Of a stretch of 64,000 nt of DNA, positions 16,600 through 26,350 are shown in pieces (the first letter of the stretch is position 1; every line of letters begins with the position of its first letter). Location: positions 62,001 through 126,000 of the forward strand of contig NZ_JALLAN010000013.1 of NCBI RefSeq assembly GCF_023062595.1. The letters run 5' to 3'. The notes beneath the pieces were generated by a model. It was not told where the DNA came from. It saw nothing but the letters and a program-made list of their open reading frames with translations, and searched no databases. The stretch is from Arthrobacter rhizosphaerae (GTDB lineage Bacteria; Actinomycetota; Actinomycetes; Actinomycetales; Micrococcaceae). The position numbers and the translations under genes are program-made.

Positions 16600-17688
16600 G
16601 GCGTCGGAGAGGTGCGCGATGGTGGCAGTAGCGCGTCGCTGGGCCTCCGGCGGGACGTCCCGGACGATCTCCTCAAGGAATTTGTACCGCCGCAGCCACT
16701 GACTCCCCTGCCGCTCGGGCCGCGCGTTCGCTTTCTTCCACCAGTCAGCGATGTCTCCCCAGCCTGGTGCAGCCAGGGACCCACCCACCTGTTGTACGGC
16801 CAGCGCGGCGCAGAGGTTGGCGAAACGCAGCCGGTTACCCAGCGGCCATCCGGCCAGGCATCCCACCACGAATGCGGCACCAAAGCAGTCACCGGCGCCG
16901 GTGGGATCAAGGGCAGGAACCGGCAGGGACGGCACCCATTCCTCTTCGCCGGTCTCGGAATCCACAGCCATTGCGCCTTGCGGTCCGAGAGTCACGACCG
17001 CGACCGGAACCCGGTCAGCCAAGGAATAGAGTGCAGCCCAAGGATCACGCTTGCCGGTGAACGCCATGGCCTCCCGCTGGTTGGGCATAAAGGCGTAAAA
17101 GTACTTCAGGTTGTCCAGCCTGCTGGGCAGCCAGGCCCCGCTCGGATCCCACCCAACATCCCCGAACAGCTTGACTCCGGCTCCTTGGGCTGCGAGGGCC
17201 CAAGGCTCCATATCCTCGGCGAGGTCGGTGATTGCGGCGAGGGCAGGCGGCGGTTGTCCGATCAGGTCCGATGACGTCAGTGGTGCAGGATGTCCGTGCG
17301 TGACCATGGAGCGGTCCTCCTGCACACCGAGAGAAACAGTGACAGGCGAATGCCAGCCCGGAATGCGCCGGGAAAGGGACAGATCCACGTGTTCCTGCCC
17401 TGCCAGGATTTTCCAGTTGTAGTCCCCGTACCCGTCATCCCCGAAGGCGGCGGCCAGCCCGGTCCGGAGGCCGAGCCTCGCTGCCGCAATGGCCTGGTTG
17501 GCTACGCCACCCGGACAGCTTCCCATGCCATCGCTCCAGACTTCCGTGCCTGGCTCGGGTGCGTGGGGCAATCCGGTGAAAATGATGTCCTGAAAAACCG
17601 TCCCGGAAAGCAGCAAATCGAATCCATCTGCCCCCGGAGTACGGACACTGGACAGCGGATCGAACCGTCGGGCAGGAATAGCGTCCAT
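16597..17688 (-). CDS. PfkB-family carbohydrate kinase
   Basis: About 363 residues. The signature DPTGAGDCFGAAF with the catalytic Asp is near residue 270, and GGVANQAIAAARLG, the PfkB N-terminal signature, near residue 60. The family phosphorylates sugars or nucleosides with ATP; the substrate is not evident. Start ATG 17688 is preferred because TAGTCT lies seven bases upstream; ATG 17748 is also in frame and would overlap the start of the divergent GH4 gene by two bases. The pairing with a GH4 glycosidase, whose family usually cleaves 6-phospho-sugars, suggests a shared sugar pathway. About 75 residues follow the catalytic signature, more than usual. Confidence 0.85.
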   Translation of the reverse strand: MDAIPARRFDPLSSVRTPGADGFDLLLSGTVFQDIIFTGLPHAPEPGTEVWSDGMGSCPGGVANQAIAAARLGLRTGLAAAFGDDGYGDYNWKILAGQEHVDLSLSRRIPGWHSPVTVSLGVQEDRSMVTHGHPAPLTSSDLIGQPPPALAAITDLAEDMEPWALAAQGAGVKLFGDVGWDPSGAWLPSRLDNLKYFYAFMPNQREAMAFTGKRDPWAALYSLADRVPVAVVTLGPQGAMAVDSETGEEEWVPSLPVPALDPTGAGDCFGAAFVVGCLAGWPLGNRLRFANLCAALAVQQVGGSLAAPGWGDIADWWKKANARPERQGSQWLRRYKFLEEIVRDVPPEAQRRATATIAHLSDA

Positions 17689-17695
17689 GTCCGGC

Positions 17696-17740
17696 AGACT
17701 ACGCTGTGACGCCACTGCTGCAAAGGGGGAGGCATAGACT
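17696..17740. promoter_or_regulatory. Divergent leaderless promoters of the PfkB kinase and GH4 genes
   Basis: TAGTCT on the minus strand (17696-17701) is seven bases before ATG 17688, and TAGACT on the plus strand (17735-17740) is six bases before ATG 17747. The promoters face away from each other within 60 bases and could share a regulator. Confidence 0.5.
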
Positions 17741-17746
17741 CTGGTC

Positions 17747-19162
17747 ATGCGGCTTATGATTGCCGGCGGTGGCGGTTTCCGTGTCCCCCTGGTTTACCGG
17801 GCGTTAGCCTCCGGCCCCTTTTCCGGCCTGGTCCGGGAACTGGTCCTGTACGACGTCGACCCTGCAAGGCTGGAAGCCATGGACGCCGTTCTCAATGCGA
17901 TGGCGTCTGAAGCATCCTTATCCCCAGCACCCCGAAGCCAGCTGACCATCCGAACCACCACCTCCATGACTCAAGCCCTGACCGGTACAGACATGGTTTT
18001 CGCGGCCGTAAGGCCCGGCGGCACAGCAGGCCGGGTAGCCGACGAGCGCGTCGCGCTTGAGCTGGGGCTGCTGGGGCAGGAAACCACCGGAGCAGGCGGG
18101 ATTTCGTACGCCCTGCGGTCCATCCCCGCCATGCTGGAACTGGCTGAGGCCATGCGCCAACTCGCTCCGGAAGCCTGGCTGATCAACTTCACCAATCCCG
18201 CAGGGATGGTCACCGAGGCTCTGAGGCCTATCCTCGGCAGCCGGGTGATCGGCATCTGCGACTCCGCCAGCGGTCTGGTCCGGCGTGCAGCCGAAGCGGC
18301 AGGAGTCCCCCTTCCCGAAGGAAAGCTCGACGGCGTGGGCTACTACGGGTTGAACCATCTGGGCTGGTTGTATCGGCTGGAGTCCGGGGGCCGGGACCTG
18401 CTGCCGGAGCTTTTGTCCGACGCCCGGGCACTGTCCGGTTTCGAGGAGGGAAGGCTCTTCCCCCAGCCGTTCCTGGCGCAGTTGGGCTGCCTGCCCAACG
18501 AATACCTCTTCTACTACTACGACACCGCCAAAGCCGTTGCGGCTATGCGCTCAGCTGAGGGTACACGGGGCGAATCCATCCACAGTCAGCAGCGGGACCT
18601 CTACCCGCGCCTGGCAGCAGCAGGACCGGCAGCCTACTCGTTGTGGGACTCAGCCCGCCGCTCACGCGAGGAGGGCTACCTGGCTGAGGCCCGTCCTGCC
18701 GGCGAGGAGCGCGACGCCGAGGACCTTGATGGCGGCGGCTACGAGCGGGTCGCACTCTCCATAATGCGGGCGCTCGCAGGCGCGGGCAACGCGGAACTCA
18801 TCCTGAATACAGTCAACGCTGCCGGTGACAACGCCGGCGCCCAACCTTCTGCCGACGGAACCACAGCGATACCGGCGATACCCGGACTCCCCCCGGACGC
18901 CGTCGTCGAAGTTCCGTGTGTTGTAAGCCCCGAGGGCGCCGCGCCTCTGCCGCAAAGCGTCCCCTACGATTCGCAGCTGTCCCTGATGCTCAGCATCAAG
19001 CAGGTAGAAAGACTGACCATTCGCGCCGCAACTCTGGGGGACCGCGATGCGGCCATTGCGGCCTTTGCTGAGCATCCCTTAATCGGGTCGGAAAGCCTCG
19101 CATCGGAGTTGCTGAACGGCTATGAAAAGGCCTTCCCGGCTTTGCGGGAGCGCTGGCGTTAG
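17747..19162 (+). CDS. Glycoside hydrolase family 4 (6-phospho-beta-glucosidase-like)
   Basis: A 471-residue protein. GH4 enzymes use NAD and a divalent metal and cleave by oxidation-elimination. Visible: the Rossmann opening AGGGGFRVPLVYRAL, TNPAGMVTEAL near residue 150, the metal-binding Cys in GICDSAS near residue 170, and GLNHLGW with the metal His near residue 205. Compared with the family there are about 30 extra Gly/Ala-rich residues near 350-385 (NAGAQPSADGTTAIPAIPG). No PTS transporter is adjacent, so the source of phosphorylated substrate may be the divergent PfkB kinase; that is inference. Confidence 0.9.
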   Translation: MRLMIAGGGGFRVPLVYRALASGPFSGLVRELVLYDVDPARLEAMDAVLNAMASEASLSPAPRSQLTIRTTTSMTQALTGTDMVFAAVRPGGTAGRVADERVALELGLLGQETTGAGGISYALRSIPAMLELAEAMRQLAPEAWLINFTNPAGMVTEALRPILGSRVIGICDSASGLVRRAAEAAGVPLPEGKLDGVGYYGLNHLGWLYRLESGGRDLLPELLSDARALSGFEEGRLFPQPFLAQLGCLPNEYLFYYYDTAKAVAAMRSAEGTRGESIHSQQRDLYPRLAAAGPAAYSLWDSARRSREEGYLAEARPAGEERDAEDLDGGGYERVALSIMRALAGAGNAELILNTVNAAGDNAGAQPSADGTTAIPAIPGLPPDAVVEVPCVVSPEGAAPLPQSVPYDSQLSLMLSIKQVERLTIRAATLGDRDAAIAAFAEHPLIGSESLASELLNGYEKAFPALRERWR

Positions 19163-19184
19163 GCCTGCCACCACCGGCCTCCGG

Positions 19185-19727
19185 CTAGAGCTTGCGGTAC
19201 ATCACGTGCAGCCCCACCAGGCCGTCCTTCGGGTGGTTGAAGGCTTCGGGGATGGTGGCCAGCACCTCGAACCCCAAGCTCTGCCAGGCTTTGACGGCCC
19301 TCGTGTTGCTCTCGACGACGGCGTTGAACTGCATGGCGCGGAAGCCGGCCTCACGGGCAGCTTCCAGGGAATAGGTGCAGAGCGCACGTGCCACGCCTTT
19401 GCCGCTGTGGTCCTGATGCACCATATAACCGGCGTTGGCCACATGGCTTCCCGCTCCGCCGTAGTTGGGGTGCAGCTCACCGGTCCCAATCACGGTGCCG
19501 TCCTGGACAGCGACGAAGGTCTGCCCGGGCTTTTGCTTGAACCAGACCTCCTTCGCCTTCCCCTCAGGGGTGTCACGCTCCCAGGTATAGGTCTCACCTG
19601 CGCGGATGATCGGCTCCATGATCGCCCAGATTCCGGGCCAGTCGTCCTGGGTTGCGGGTCGGATCCGGAACGATGCTGTTTCTGTTGATTCTGGTGTTCG
19701 GCTCACAGGCGCCACGTTAGCAGCCAT
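19185..19727 (-). CDS. GNAT family N-acetyltransferase
   Basis: A 180-residue acetyltransferase. After a short leader, FRIRPATQDDWPGIWAIMEP starts the GNAT fold and the acetyl-CoA motif region reads YMVHQDHSGKGVARAL. The end VGLHVMYRKL matches GNATs that act on small molecules such as phosphinothricin-type substrates, but no substrate can be assigned. ATG 19727 is a reasonable start; the frame upstream to 19907 lies over mshA and is unlikely to be coding. Confidence 0.82.
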   Translation of the reverse strand: MAANVAPVSRTPESTETASFRIRPATQDDWPGIWAIMEPIIRAGETYTWERDTPEGKAKEVWFKQKPGQTFVAVQDGTVIGTGELHPNYGGAGSHVANAGYMVHQDHSGKGVARALCTYSLEAAREAGFRAMQFNAVVESNTRAVKAWQSLGFEVLATIPEAFNHPKDGLVGLHVMYRKL

Positions 19728-19804
19728 ACGAGGACTGCAATTGCCCCCGGGTGTACAGGAGTAGTGTTTTATCGAGTGCTGTTGGAGAGGCCGAAAGGAG
19801 AGCC

Positions 19805-21073
19805 GTGACCCTGATTCGGCGTGTCGCATTCCTGTCGTTGCACACCTCTCCCATGGAACAACCCGGCTCCGGGGACGCCGGCGGCATGAACGTGTATGTT
19901 CGTGCACTGGCTTCAGCGTTGGCTGCGGCCGGTGTCGAAGTGGAGATCTTCACCCGATCCACCTCCGCCGGGCAGGCCGCCGTCGAACATCCCGATCCGG
20001 GTGTCTGCGTACACAACGTGATTTCGGGCCCGCCCCGGAAGCTCCCCAAGGAGGATCTTCCCGAGCTGCTGCACAGCATGGTCGCGGAAATCGAACGGAT
20101 CCGCGAGCGCCAGCCGCACGGGCGCTACGACCTCATCCACTCCCACTACTGGGTCTCGGGAGTGGCTGGGCTGGAGCTTTCCCGGCTGTGGAATGTCCCT
20201 TTGGTGCACACTATGCACACCATGGCCAAGGTCAAGAACCTGCTCCTGCATTCCGGCGAGAAGCCTGAGCCGAGGCGGCGCGAGGATGGCGAGCATCGGA
20301 TTGTCGATGGCGCCACCCGGCTTGTTGCCAACACCGCCCACGAAGCTTCGGAGCTGGTCTCCCACTACAACGCCGATTTTGACCGCATCGACGTTGCCCC
20401 GCCCGGAGTCGATCTGACCGTCTTCACGCCCGCGTTCCGGAGCCGTTCCCGCAAAGAGCACGGCGTGCAACCCGGCACCTTCCACCTGCTGTTCGCCGGC
20501 CGTATCCAAAGGCTCAAGGGACCTCAGATTCTCCTGAAGGCGGCCACCCTGTTGCGGACCCGGCGTCCGGACATCGATCTGCGGCTGACAATCCTCGGGT
20601 CGTTGAGCGGGTCAAAGGACTTTGACCTGAAGGCCCTCATCAAGGCGGCAGGAATGGACGACGTCGTCACTCACCGTCCGCCGGTCAACGCAATGGACCT
20701 CGCGGGCTGGTACCGCTCTGCCGACGTCGTGGTGATGCCGTCTTACAGCGAATCCTTTGGTCTGGTGGCTTTGGAAGCGCAGGCGTGCGGAACACCCGTG
20801 GTGGCAACGAAAGTGGGAGGGCTGTCCAGGGCTGTTTTCCATGGCCGAACAGGCCTGCTGGTGGAGGGCCACCGCCCTGCCGACTGGGCCGACGTCCTTG
20901 AAGCCCTCTACGACGACCCCACCACCCGTGAGGATATGGGACGGGCGGCGGCGCTGCATGCCGAAAGCTTCGGCTGGCAGCGCACTGCGGCCATTACGCT
21001 GGAGAGCTACCACGCCGCCGTCGAGCAGTATCTTGGACACCGGCAGATCCCGGTGGGCCGAGCCACACCCTAG
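19805..21073 (+). CDS. mshA: D-inositol-3-phosphate glycosyltransferase MshA
   Basis: A 422-residue GT4 enzyme catalysing the first step of mycothiol synthesis: UDP-GlcNAc plus 1D-myo-inositol 3-phosphate. The N-terminal loop HTSPMEQPGSGDAGGMNVYV is the MshA signature; the donor site is PSYSESFGLVALEAQACG near residue 317. GTG 19805 is chosen because AAAGGAG lies seven bases upstream. Its co-substrate is made by the Ino1 enzyme encoded at 24012-25097. A possible -10 (TAGTGT) lies about 30 bases upstream. Confidence 0.96.
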   Translation: MTLIRRVAFLSLHTSPMEQPGSGDAGGMNVYVRALASALAAAGVEVEIFTRSTSAGQAAVEHPDPGVCVHNVISGPPRKLPKEDLPELLHSMVAEIERIRERQPHGRYDLIHSHYWVSGVAGLELSRLWNVPLVHTMHTMAKVKNLLLHSGEKPEPRRREDGEHRIVDGATRLVANTAHEASELVSHYNADFDRIDVAPPGVDLTVFTPAFRSRSRKEHGVQPGTFHLLFAGRIQRLKGPQILLKAATLLRTRRPDIDLRLTILGSLSGSKDFDLKALIKAAGMDDVVTHRPPVNAMDLAGWYRSADVVVMPSYSESFGLVALEAQACGTPVVATKVGGLSRAVFHGRTGLLVEGHRPADWADVLEALYDDPTTREDMGRAAALHAESFGWQRTAAITLESYHAAVEQYLGHRQIPVGRATP

Positions 21074-21097
21074 CCACCCCCTAGCCGAAGGACGACG

Positions 21098-22780
21098 ATG
21101 TCTGAAGAAAAGGTGATGAGCGATCTTGAGATCGCCCGGCACGCAACAATGCACCCCATCGGGGAGATTGCGGCAGCGGCGGGGATCAACGAGGAAGCCG
21201 TCGAGGCCTACGGTCGGTTCAAGGCCAAGATTGATCCGTCCAGGCTTGCAGTCTCCGAAGCCCGGGGGAAGGTTGTGTTGGTCTCGGCGATGTCCCCCAC
21301 TCCAGCCGGCGAAGGAAAGTCCACCACCACAGTGGGTTTGGCTGACTCCCTGGCACGAGCCGGTCACAAGGTGATGATTGCCCTGCGCGAACCATCGCTC
21401 GGACCTGTCCTGGGGATGAAGGGCGGCGCGACCGGCGGCGGATACTCCCAGGTCCTGCCAATGGACGAGATCAACCTGCATTTCACGGGTGACTTCCATG
21501 CGATCACCTCGGCGAACAACGCGTTGATGGCGCTGGTGGACAACCACATCTTCCAGGGCAACGAATTGAACATCGATCCCCGCAGGATGACGTTCAAGCG
21601 GGTGCTGGATATGAATGACCGCTCGCTGCGTGAGGTGGTGATTGGACTTGGCGGCCCCGTCCAGGGCGTGCCGCGGCAGGACGGATTCGATATCACCGTG
21701 GCCTCGGAAATCATGGCCGTCTTCTGCCTCGCCACGGACCTGACAGACCTCAGGGAACGCCTGGGCCGGATCACTTTCGGTTACACCTATGAGCGCAAGC
21801 CTGTGACGGTGGCCGATCTGGGTGTCCAGGGCGCCCTCACCCTGCTCCTCAAGGAGGCCATCAAGCCGAATCTGGTGCAAACCATCGCCGGTACTCCTGC
21901 CCTGGTCCATGGCGGCCCGTTCGCCAACATTGCCCATGGCTGCAACTCGCTGATTGCCACCCAGACCGCCCGCCGTCTGGCGGACATCGTGGTCACCGAG
22001 GCGGGTTTCGGCGCCGACCTCGGGGCGGAAAAATTCATGGATATCAAGGCCAGGGTAGGCGATGTGGCACCGTCAGCTGTGGTGGTGGTCGCCACCATCC
22101 GGGCATTGAAAATGCATGGCGGGGTAGCCAAGGACAACCTGACCGCACCGAACCTCGAGGCGTTGGCGGGCGGCATCGCCAATCTCCAGCGTCATGTTCA
22201 CAATGTGGAGAAGTTCGGACTGACACCCGTGGTGGCGATCAACAGGTTTGCGACGGACACGGCCGAGGAACTCGATTGGTTGCTGGACTGGTGCGCCCAG
22301 GAAGGCGTGCCGGCCGCCGTCGCTGATGTCTGGGGCCGGGGAGGTGGCGGCGACGGCGGCGATGATCTGGCAGCCAAGGTGGCGGCCGCCCTCGACGTTC
22401 CGCACACCTTCAGGCACCTGTACCCTCTGGAGTTGTCGGTGGAGGAGAAGATCCGGACCATTGTGCAGGAGATGTATGGGGCAGACGGCGTCGACTTCTC
22501 GGTACCGGCCCTCAAGCGGCTGGCGGAGATCGAGAAAAACGGCTGGAGCGGGCTGCCTGTCTGCATGGCCAAGACCCAGTACTCCTTCAGCGATGATGCT
22601 TCACGGATGGGGGCGCCGAAGGGCTTTGTCATTCATGTGCGCGATCTCCTGCCCAAGACCGGGGCCGGCTTTATCGTTGCCCTCACCGGTGCCGTTATGA
22701 CAATGCCGGGACTCCCCAAAGACCCCGCCGCTCTGCGCATGGACGTCGACGCCGATGGCAATCCGGTAGGCCTCACCTGA
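21098..22780 (+). CDS. fhs: Formate-tetrahydrofolate ligase
   Basis: A 560-residue ATP-dependent enzyme that makes 10-formyl-THF for purine and one-carbon metabolism. The P-loop TPAGEGKSTTTVGLAD is near residue 68 and LREPSLGPVLGMKGGATGGG near residue 98, both hallmark Fhs segments. ATG 21098 has GAAGGA eight bases upstream. It begins 24 bases after mshA, so the two may be cotranscribed. Its stop codon abuts the first of three 32-bp repeats. Confidence 0.97.
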   Translation: MSEEKVMSDLEIARHATMHPIGEIAAAAGINEEAVEAYGRFKAKIDPSRLAVSEARGKVVLVSAMSPTPAGEGKSTTTVGLADSLARAGHKVMIALREPSLGPVLGMKGGATGGGYSQVLPMDEINLHFTGDFHAITSANNALMALVDNHIFQGNELNIDPRRMTFKRVLDMNDRSLREVVIGLGGPVQGVPRQDGFDITVASEIMAVFCLATDLTDLRERLGRITFGYTYERKPVTVADLGVQGALTLLLKEAIKPNLVQTIAGTPALVHGGPFANIAHGCNSLIATQTARRLADIVVTEAGFGADLGAEKFMDIKARVGDVAPSAVVVVATIRALKMHGGVAKDNLTAPNLEALAGGIANLQRHVHNVEKFGLTPVVAINRFATDTAEELDWLLDWCAQEGVPAAVADVWGRGGGGDGGDDLAAKVAAALDVPHTFRHLYPLELSVEEKIRTIVQEMYGADGVDFSVPALKRLAEIEKNGWSGLPVCMAKTQYSFSDDASRMGAPKGFVIHVRDLLPKTGAGFIVALTGAVMTMPGLPKDPAALRMDVDADGNPVGLT

Positions 22781-22863
22781 CCCTCCCTCACCTTTCGCCC
22801 CTCAAACCCAAACCCTCCCTCACCTTTCGCCCCACAAACCCAAACCCTCCCTCACCTTTCGCC
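22781..22863. repeat. Three tandem 32-bp repeats, left of the endonuclease-like gene
   Basis: CCCTCCCTCACCTTTCGCC begins at 22781, 22813 and 22845, a period of 32 bases, with the core of each copy exact. The same family lies in inverted orientation on the other side of the next gene (from 23881). Confidence 0.9.
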
Positions 22864-22926
22864 AGGCCAAGTGGCGGCTGTGGATAACTTCTGCGGGGAT
22901 TGTCCCCGGCGGGTAAGAATTCCCCT

Positions 22927-23883
22927 ATGCAAAAGAACAACCTGCCGGGCGACCTTGGGACGATGCCCTTCACTCTTGAATCTGCCTTGGAGTTGGGTGT
23001 CACGGAGAGGAGATTGCGGAACTCTGATGTGGCACACATCAGCCGAGGCCTGTACCGCCCCCTGAGCTGGGACTTTGATCTGGAGGCAGCGGCGCGGGCC
23101 CTATCGGCCGCGTCGCCGGGGGCCTGGATCTCCCACGTCACTGCGGCTCGGATAAAGTGTTTCATTTTGCCCCCTTGGCTTGCCGACTCTACCGAGCTTC
23201 ACCTGAGCAAGCCGCGATCGCTTCCCGAGGTGCGCCGGAAGGGTGTCATTGGCCATACGGTCCTAGCTCGAGACGATGAAATCGAAGTGACAGACGGGAT
23301 TCGAATCAGCACCCCGTCCCGCACCTGGCTGGATATGGCCCGGCGAGTGTCGCTTGATGACCTTGTATGTATGGGAGATCAGCTGATCAGAATTCCGCGT
23401 CATCATTTCGAAGGGCGGTCCCAGCCGTTTGACACGCTGGATGGTCTGAGCTCTCTGGTGAAACGCCACCCGAATCTTCAAGGAGTTGTGCGAGCCAGGG
23501 AAGCGCTGGAGTTGATGCGGATAGGGGCCGACTCAGGCCCTGAAACACTGCTTCGCCTGGCAATTTCGGACTTGAACCTACCGGAACCTGAGCTCCAGTT
23601 GGCTCTAAGGCCGGAGGACCCGAACTCGCCGACTTGCGACCTCGGCTATCGTCAGCGCCGATTAGCGATCCAGTACGACGGCGGTCATCACCTTCTGGAG
23701 CCACAGAGACTGAGCGACAGACGGCGGGATAGAGCCTTCGAAGCAGCTGGCTGGGACGTGCTGATCTTCGATAAAGACGACCTAAGCGACAAATTTGAGA
23801 ATGCTGTTGTCAGAATCCGGCGGATGCTGCGGACCGGCCGCCTGGACCATCCGGCCGCGTCTGGATTTGTTGACGCGATGTGA
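22927..23883 (+). CDS. DUF559/VSR-like endonuclease-domain protein with AbiEi-like N-terminus
   Basis: About 318 residues from ATG 22927. The N-terminal 60 residues (LGVTERRLRNSDVAHISRGLYR) resemble the winged-helix found in AbiEi-type antitoxins and related proteins. The C-terminal 100 residues have the VSR/DUF559 layout: an acidic CDLGY strand, then LAIQYDGGHH, then RRRDRAFEAAGWDVLIF. Gln occupies the position often held by Glu before the Asp, so catalysis is uncertain. It is a solitary gene with no partner methylase or toxin, sits between inverted arrays of 32-bp repeats, and its TGA stop is the first codon of the right-hand array. AAGAAT lies six bases before the ATG; TTG 22900 is another possible start. 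Confidence 0.75.
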   Translation: MQKNNLPGDLGTMPFTLESALELGVTERRLRNSDVAHISRGLYRPLSWDFDLEAAARALSAASPGAWISHVTAARIKCFILPPWLADSTELHLSKPRSLPEVRRKGVIGHTVLARDDEIEVTDGIRISTPSRTWLDMARRVSLDDLVCMGDQLIRIPRHHFEGRSQPFDTLDGLSSLVKRHPNLQGVVRAREALELMRIGADSGPETLLRLAISDLNLPEPELQLALRPEDPNSPTCDLGYRQRRLAIQYDGGHHLLEPQRLSDRRRDRAFEAAGWDVLIFDKDDLSDKFENAVVRIRRMLRTGRLDHPAASGFVDAM

Positions 23884-24009
23884 GGGAGCGTCACCCAAAA
23901 ACCCGCAAAAGGTGAGGGAGCGTTTGTTAGAGAAATGACGAACGCTCCCCTACCTGCGAGAGGTGAGGGAGCGTCAGCCAAAAACCTGCGAAAGCTGAGG
24001 GAGCGTCTA
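23881..24009. repeat. 32-bp repeat array, right of the endonuclease-like gene, with internal hairpin
   Basis: TGAGGGAGCGT begins at 23881, 23913, 23964 and (as TGAGGGAGCGTC) 23996. Spacing is 32, 51 and 32 bases. The middle segment holds an inverted copy, so 23916-23950 can form a hairpin with a 12-base stem (GGGAGCGTTTGT against ACGAACGCTCCC, one wobble). It is the reverse complement family of the 22781-22863 array. Confidence 0.88.
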
Positions 24010-24011
24010 AG

Positions 24012-25097
24012 TTAGCGCTCGAGGTCTCCGCGGATGAAGGCCTCCACCTTTTCACGGGCAAGGTCATCGTTGAACTGCTCCGGAGGGGACTTCATGAAGT
24101 AGCTCGAGGCGGACAGCAGCGGGCCGCCGATGCCACGGTCCAGGGCGATCTTTGCGGCGCGGATGGCATCAATGATGACGCCGGCCGAGTTCGGCGAGTC
24201 CCAAACCTCCAACTTGTACTCCAAGGAAACAGGGGCATCCCCGAAGTTACGTCCCTCAAGGCGCACGAAAGCCCATTTGCGGTCGTCGAGCCACTGGACG
24301 TAATCCGACGGACCGATGTGCACGTCCTTTGCAGCAAGTTCGGCCTCAACGTTGGAGGTCACGGCCTGGGTTTTGGAAATCTTCTTGGATTCAAGGCGGT
24401 CCCGTTCCAGCATGTTCTTAAAGTCCATGTTGCCGCCGACGTTCAGCTGGTACGTGCGGTCAAGGGTAACGCCGCGGTCTTCGAAGAGCTTGGCCATCAC
24501 GCGGTGGGTGATGGTGGCACCGATCTGGCTCTTGATGTCGTCGCCCACGATGGGTACGCCGGCTGCCGTGAACTTGTCAGCCCACGCCTTCGTGCCTGCA
24601 ATGAACACGGGGAGGGCGTTGACGAAGGCCACGCCTGCATCGATGGCGCACTGGGCGTAGAACTCAGCGGCCTCCTGCGACCCAACCGGCAGATAGCAGA
24701 CCATAACGTCCGCGTTGGCATCCTTCAGCGCCTGGACAACGTCCACGGGCTCCGCCGGCGACTGCTCAATGGTCTCAAGGTAGTACTTGCCGAGGCCGTC
24801 CAGAGTGTGGCCACGCTGAACGGTCACGCCCGACGGCGGGACGTCTGCGATCTTGATGGTGTTGTTTTCGCTGGCCAGGATGGCGTCAGCAAGGTCGACG
24901 CCGACCTTCTTGCCGTCGACGTCGAAAGCCGCCACGAACTGAACATCATTGACGTGGTACTTTCCGAACTCCACGTGCATCAGACCCGGAATCGTTGCCT
25001 GGGGGTCGGCATCCCGATAGTACTGAACACCCTGGACCAGTGACGCGGCGCAGTTGCCTACACCGACGATTGCAACACGAATGGGATTTGAAGACAC
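24012..25097 (-). CDS. ino1: Inositol-3-phosphate synthase (Ino1)
   Basis: A 361-residue NAD-dependent enzyme converting glucose 6-phosphate to 1D-myo-inositol 3-phosphate, feeding mycothiol and phosphatidylinositol. The N-terminal Rossmann motif is VAIVGVGNCAASLVQG, the family block VGDDIKSQIGATITHR is near residue 190, and NVGGNMDFKNM near residue 225. GTG 25097 is the start because AAAGGAG lies six bases upstream; the frame continues upstream without family similarity. It converges on the repeat array after the endonuclease-like gene. Confidence 0.96.
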   Translation of the reverse strand: MSSNPIRVAIVGVGNCAASLVQGVQYYRDADPQATIPGLMHVEFGKYHVNDVQFVAAFDVDGKKVGVDLADAILASENNTIKIADVPPSGVTVQRGHTLDGLGKYYLETIEQSPAEPVDVVQALKDANADVMVCYLPVGSQEAAEFYAQCAIDAGVAFVNALPVFIAGTKAWADKFTAAGVPIVGDDIKSQIGATITHRVMAKLFEDRGVTLDRTYQLNVGGNMDFKNMLERDRLESKKISKTQAVTSNVEAELAAKDVHIGPSDYVQWLDDRKWAFVRLEGRNFGDAPVSLEYKLEVWDSPNSAGVIIDAIRAAKIALDRGIGGPLLSASSYFMKSPPEQFNDDLAREKVEAFIRGDLER

Positions 25098-25224
25098 GGA
25101 ACTCCTTTGAGAACAAACGTCACGCACCCTGCGCGGTCCTGCCCTGATGCGGAACGGCGACTGATGGGCACAGCGCCATGCGGCGCCCTTGCAGTCTATC
25201 CAATGGTGCCGTTGCTTCGCTCGT

Positions 25225-25252
25225 TCCCGGCACTGCATGGCCACTGCCGGGA
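25225..25252 (-). terminator. Hairpin after the aldo/keto reductase gene
   Basis: TCCCGGCA and TGCCGGGA form an 8-bp perfect stem (extendable with one mismatch) immediately after the reductase stop codon. There is no T tract on the minus strand, so it may be a weak or factor-dependent terminator. Confidence 0.45.
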
Positions 25253-25258
25253 GTTTGT

Positions 25259-26296
<1,038 letters not shown>

Positions 26297-26350
26297 ACGT
26301 TCTATCCTGCCAGCCGCGGGACCGTCGCGGGGCTGGCGTCCAACATTCGG

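Noticed and set aside
22781..24009. CRISPR array
   Set aside because: The 32-bp units are directly tandem with no unique spacers, and no cas genes are present.
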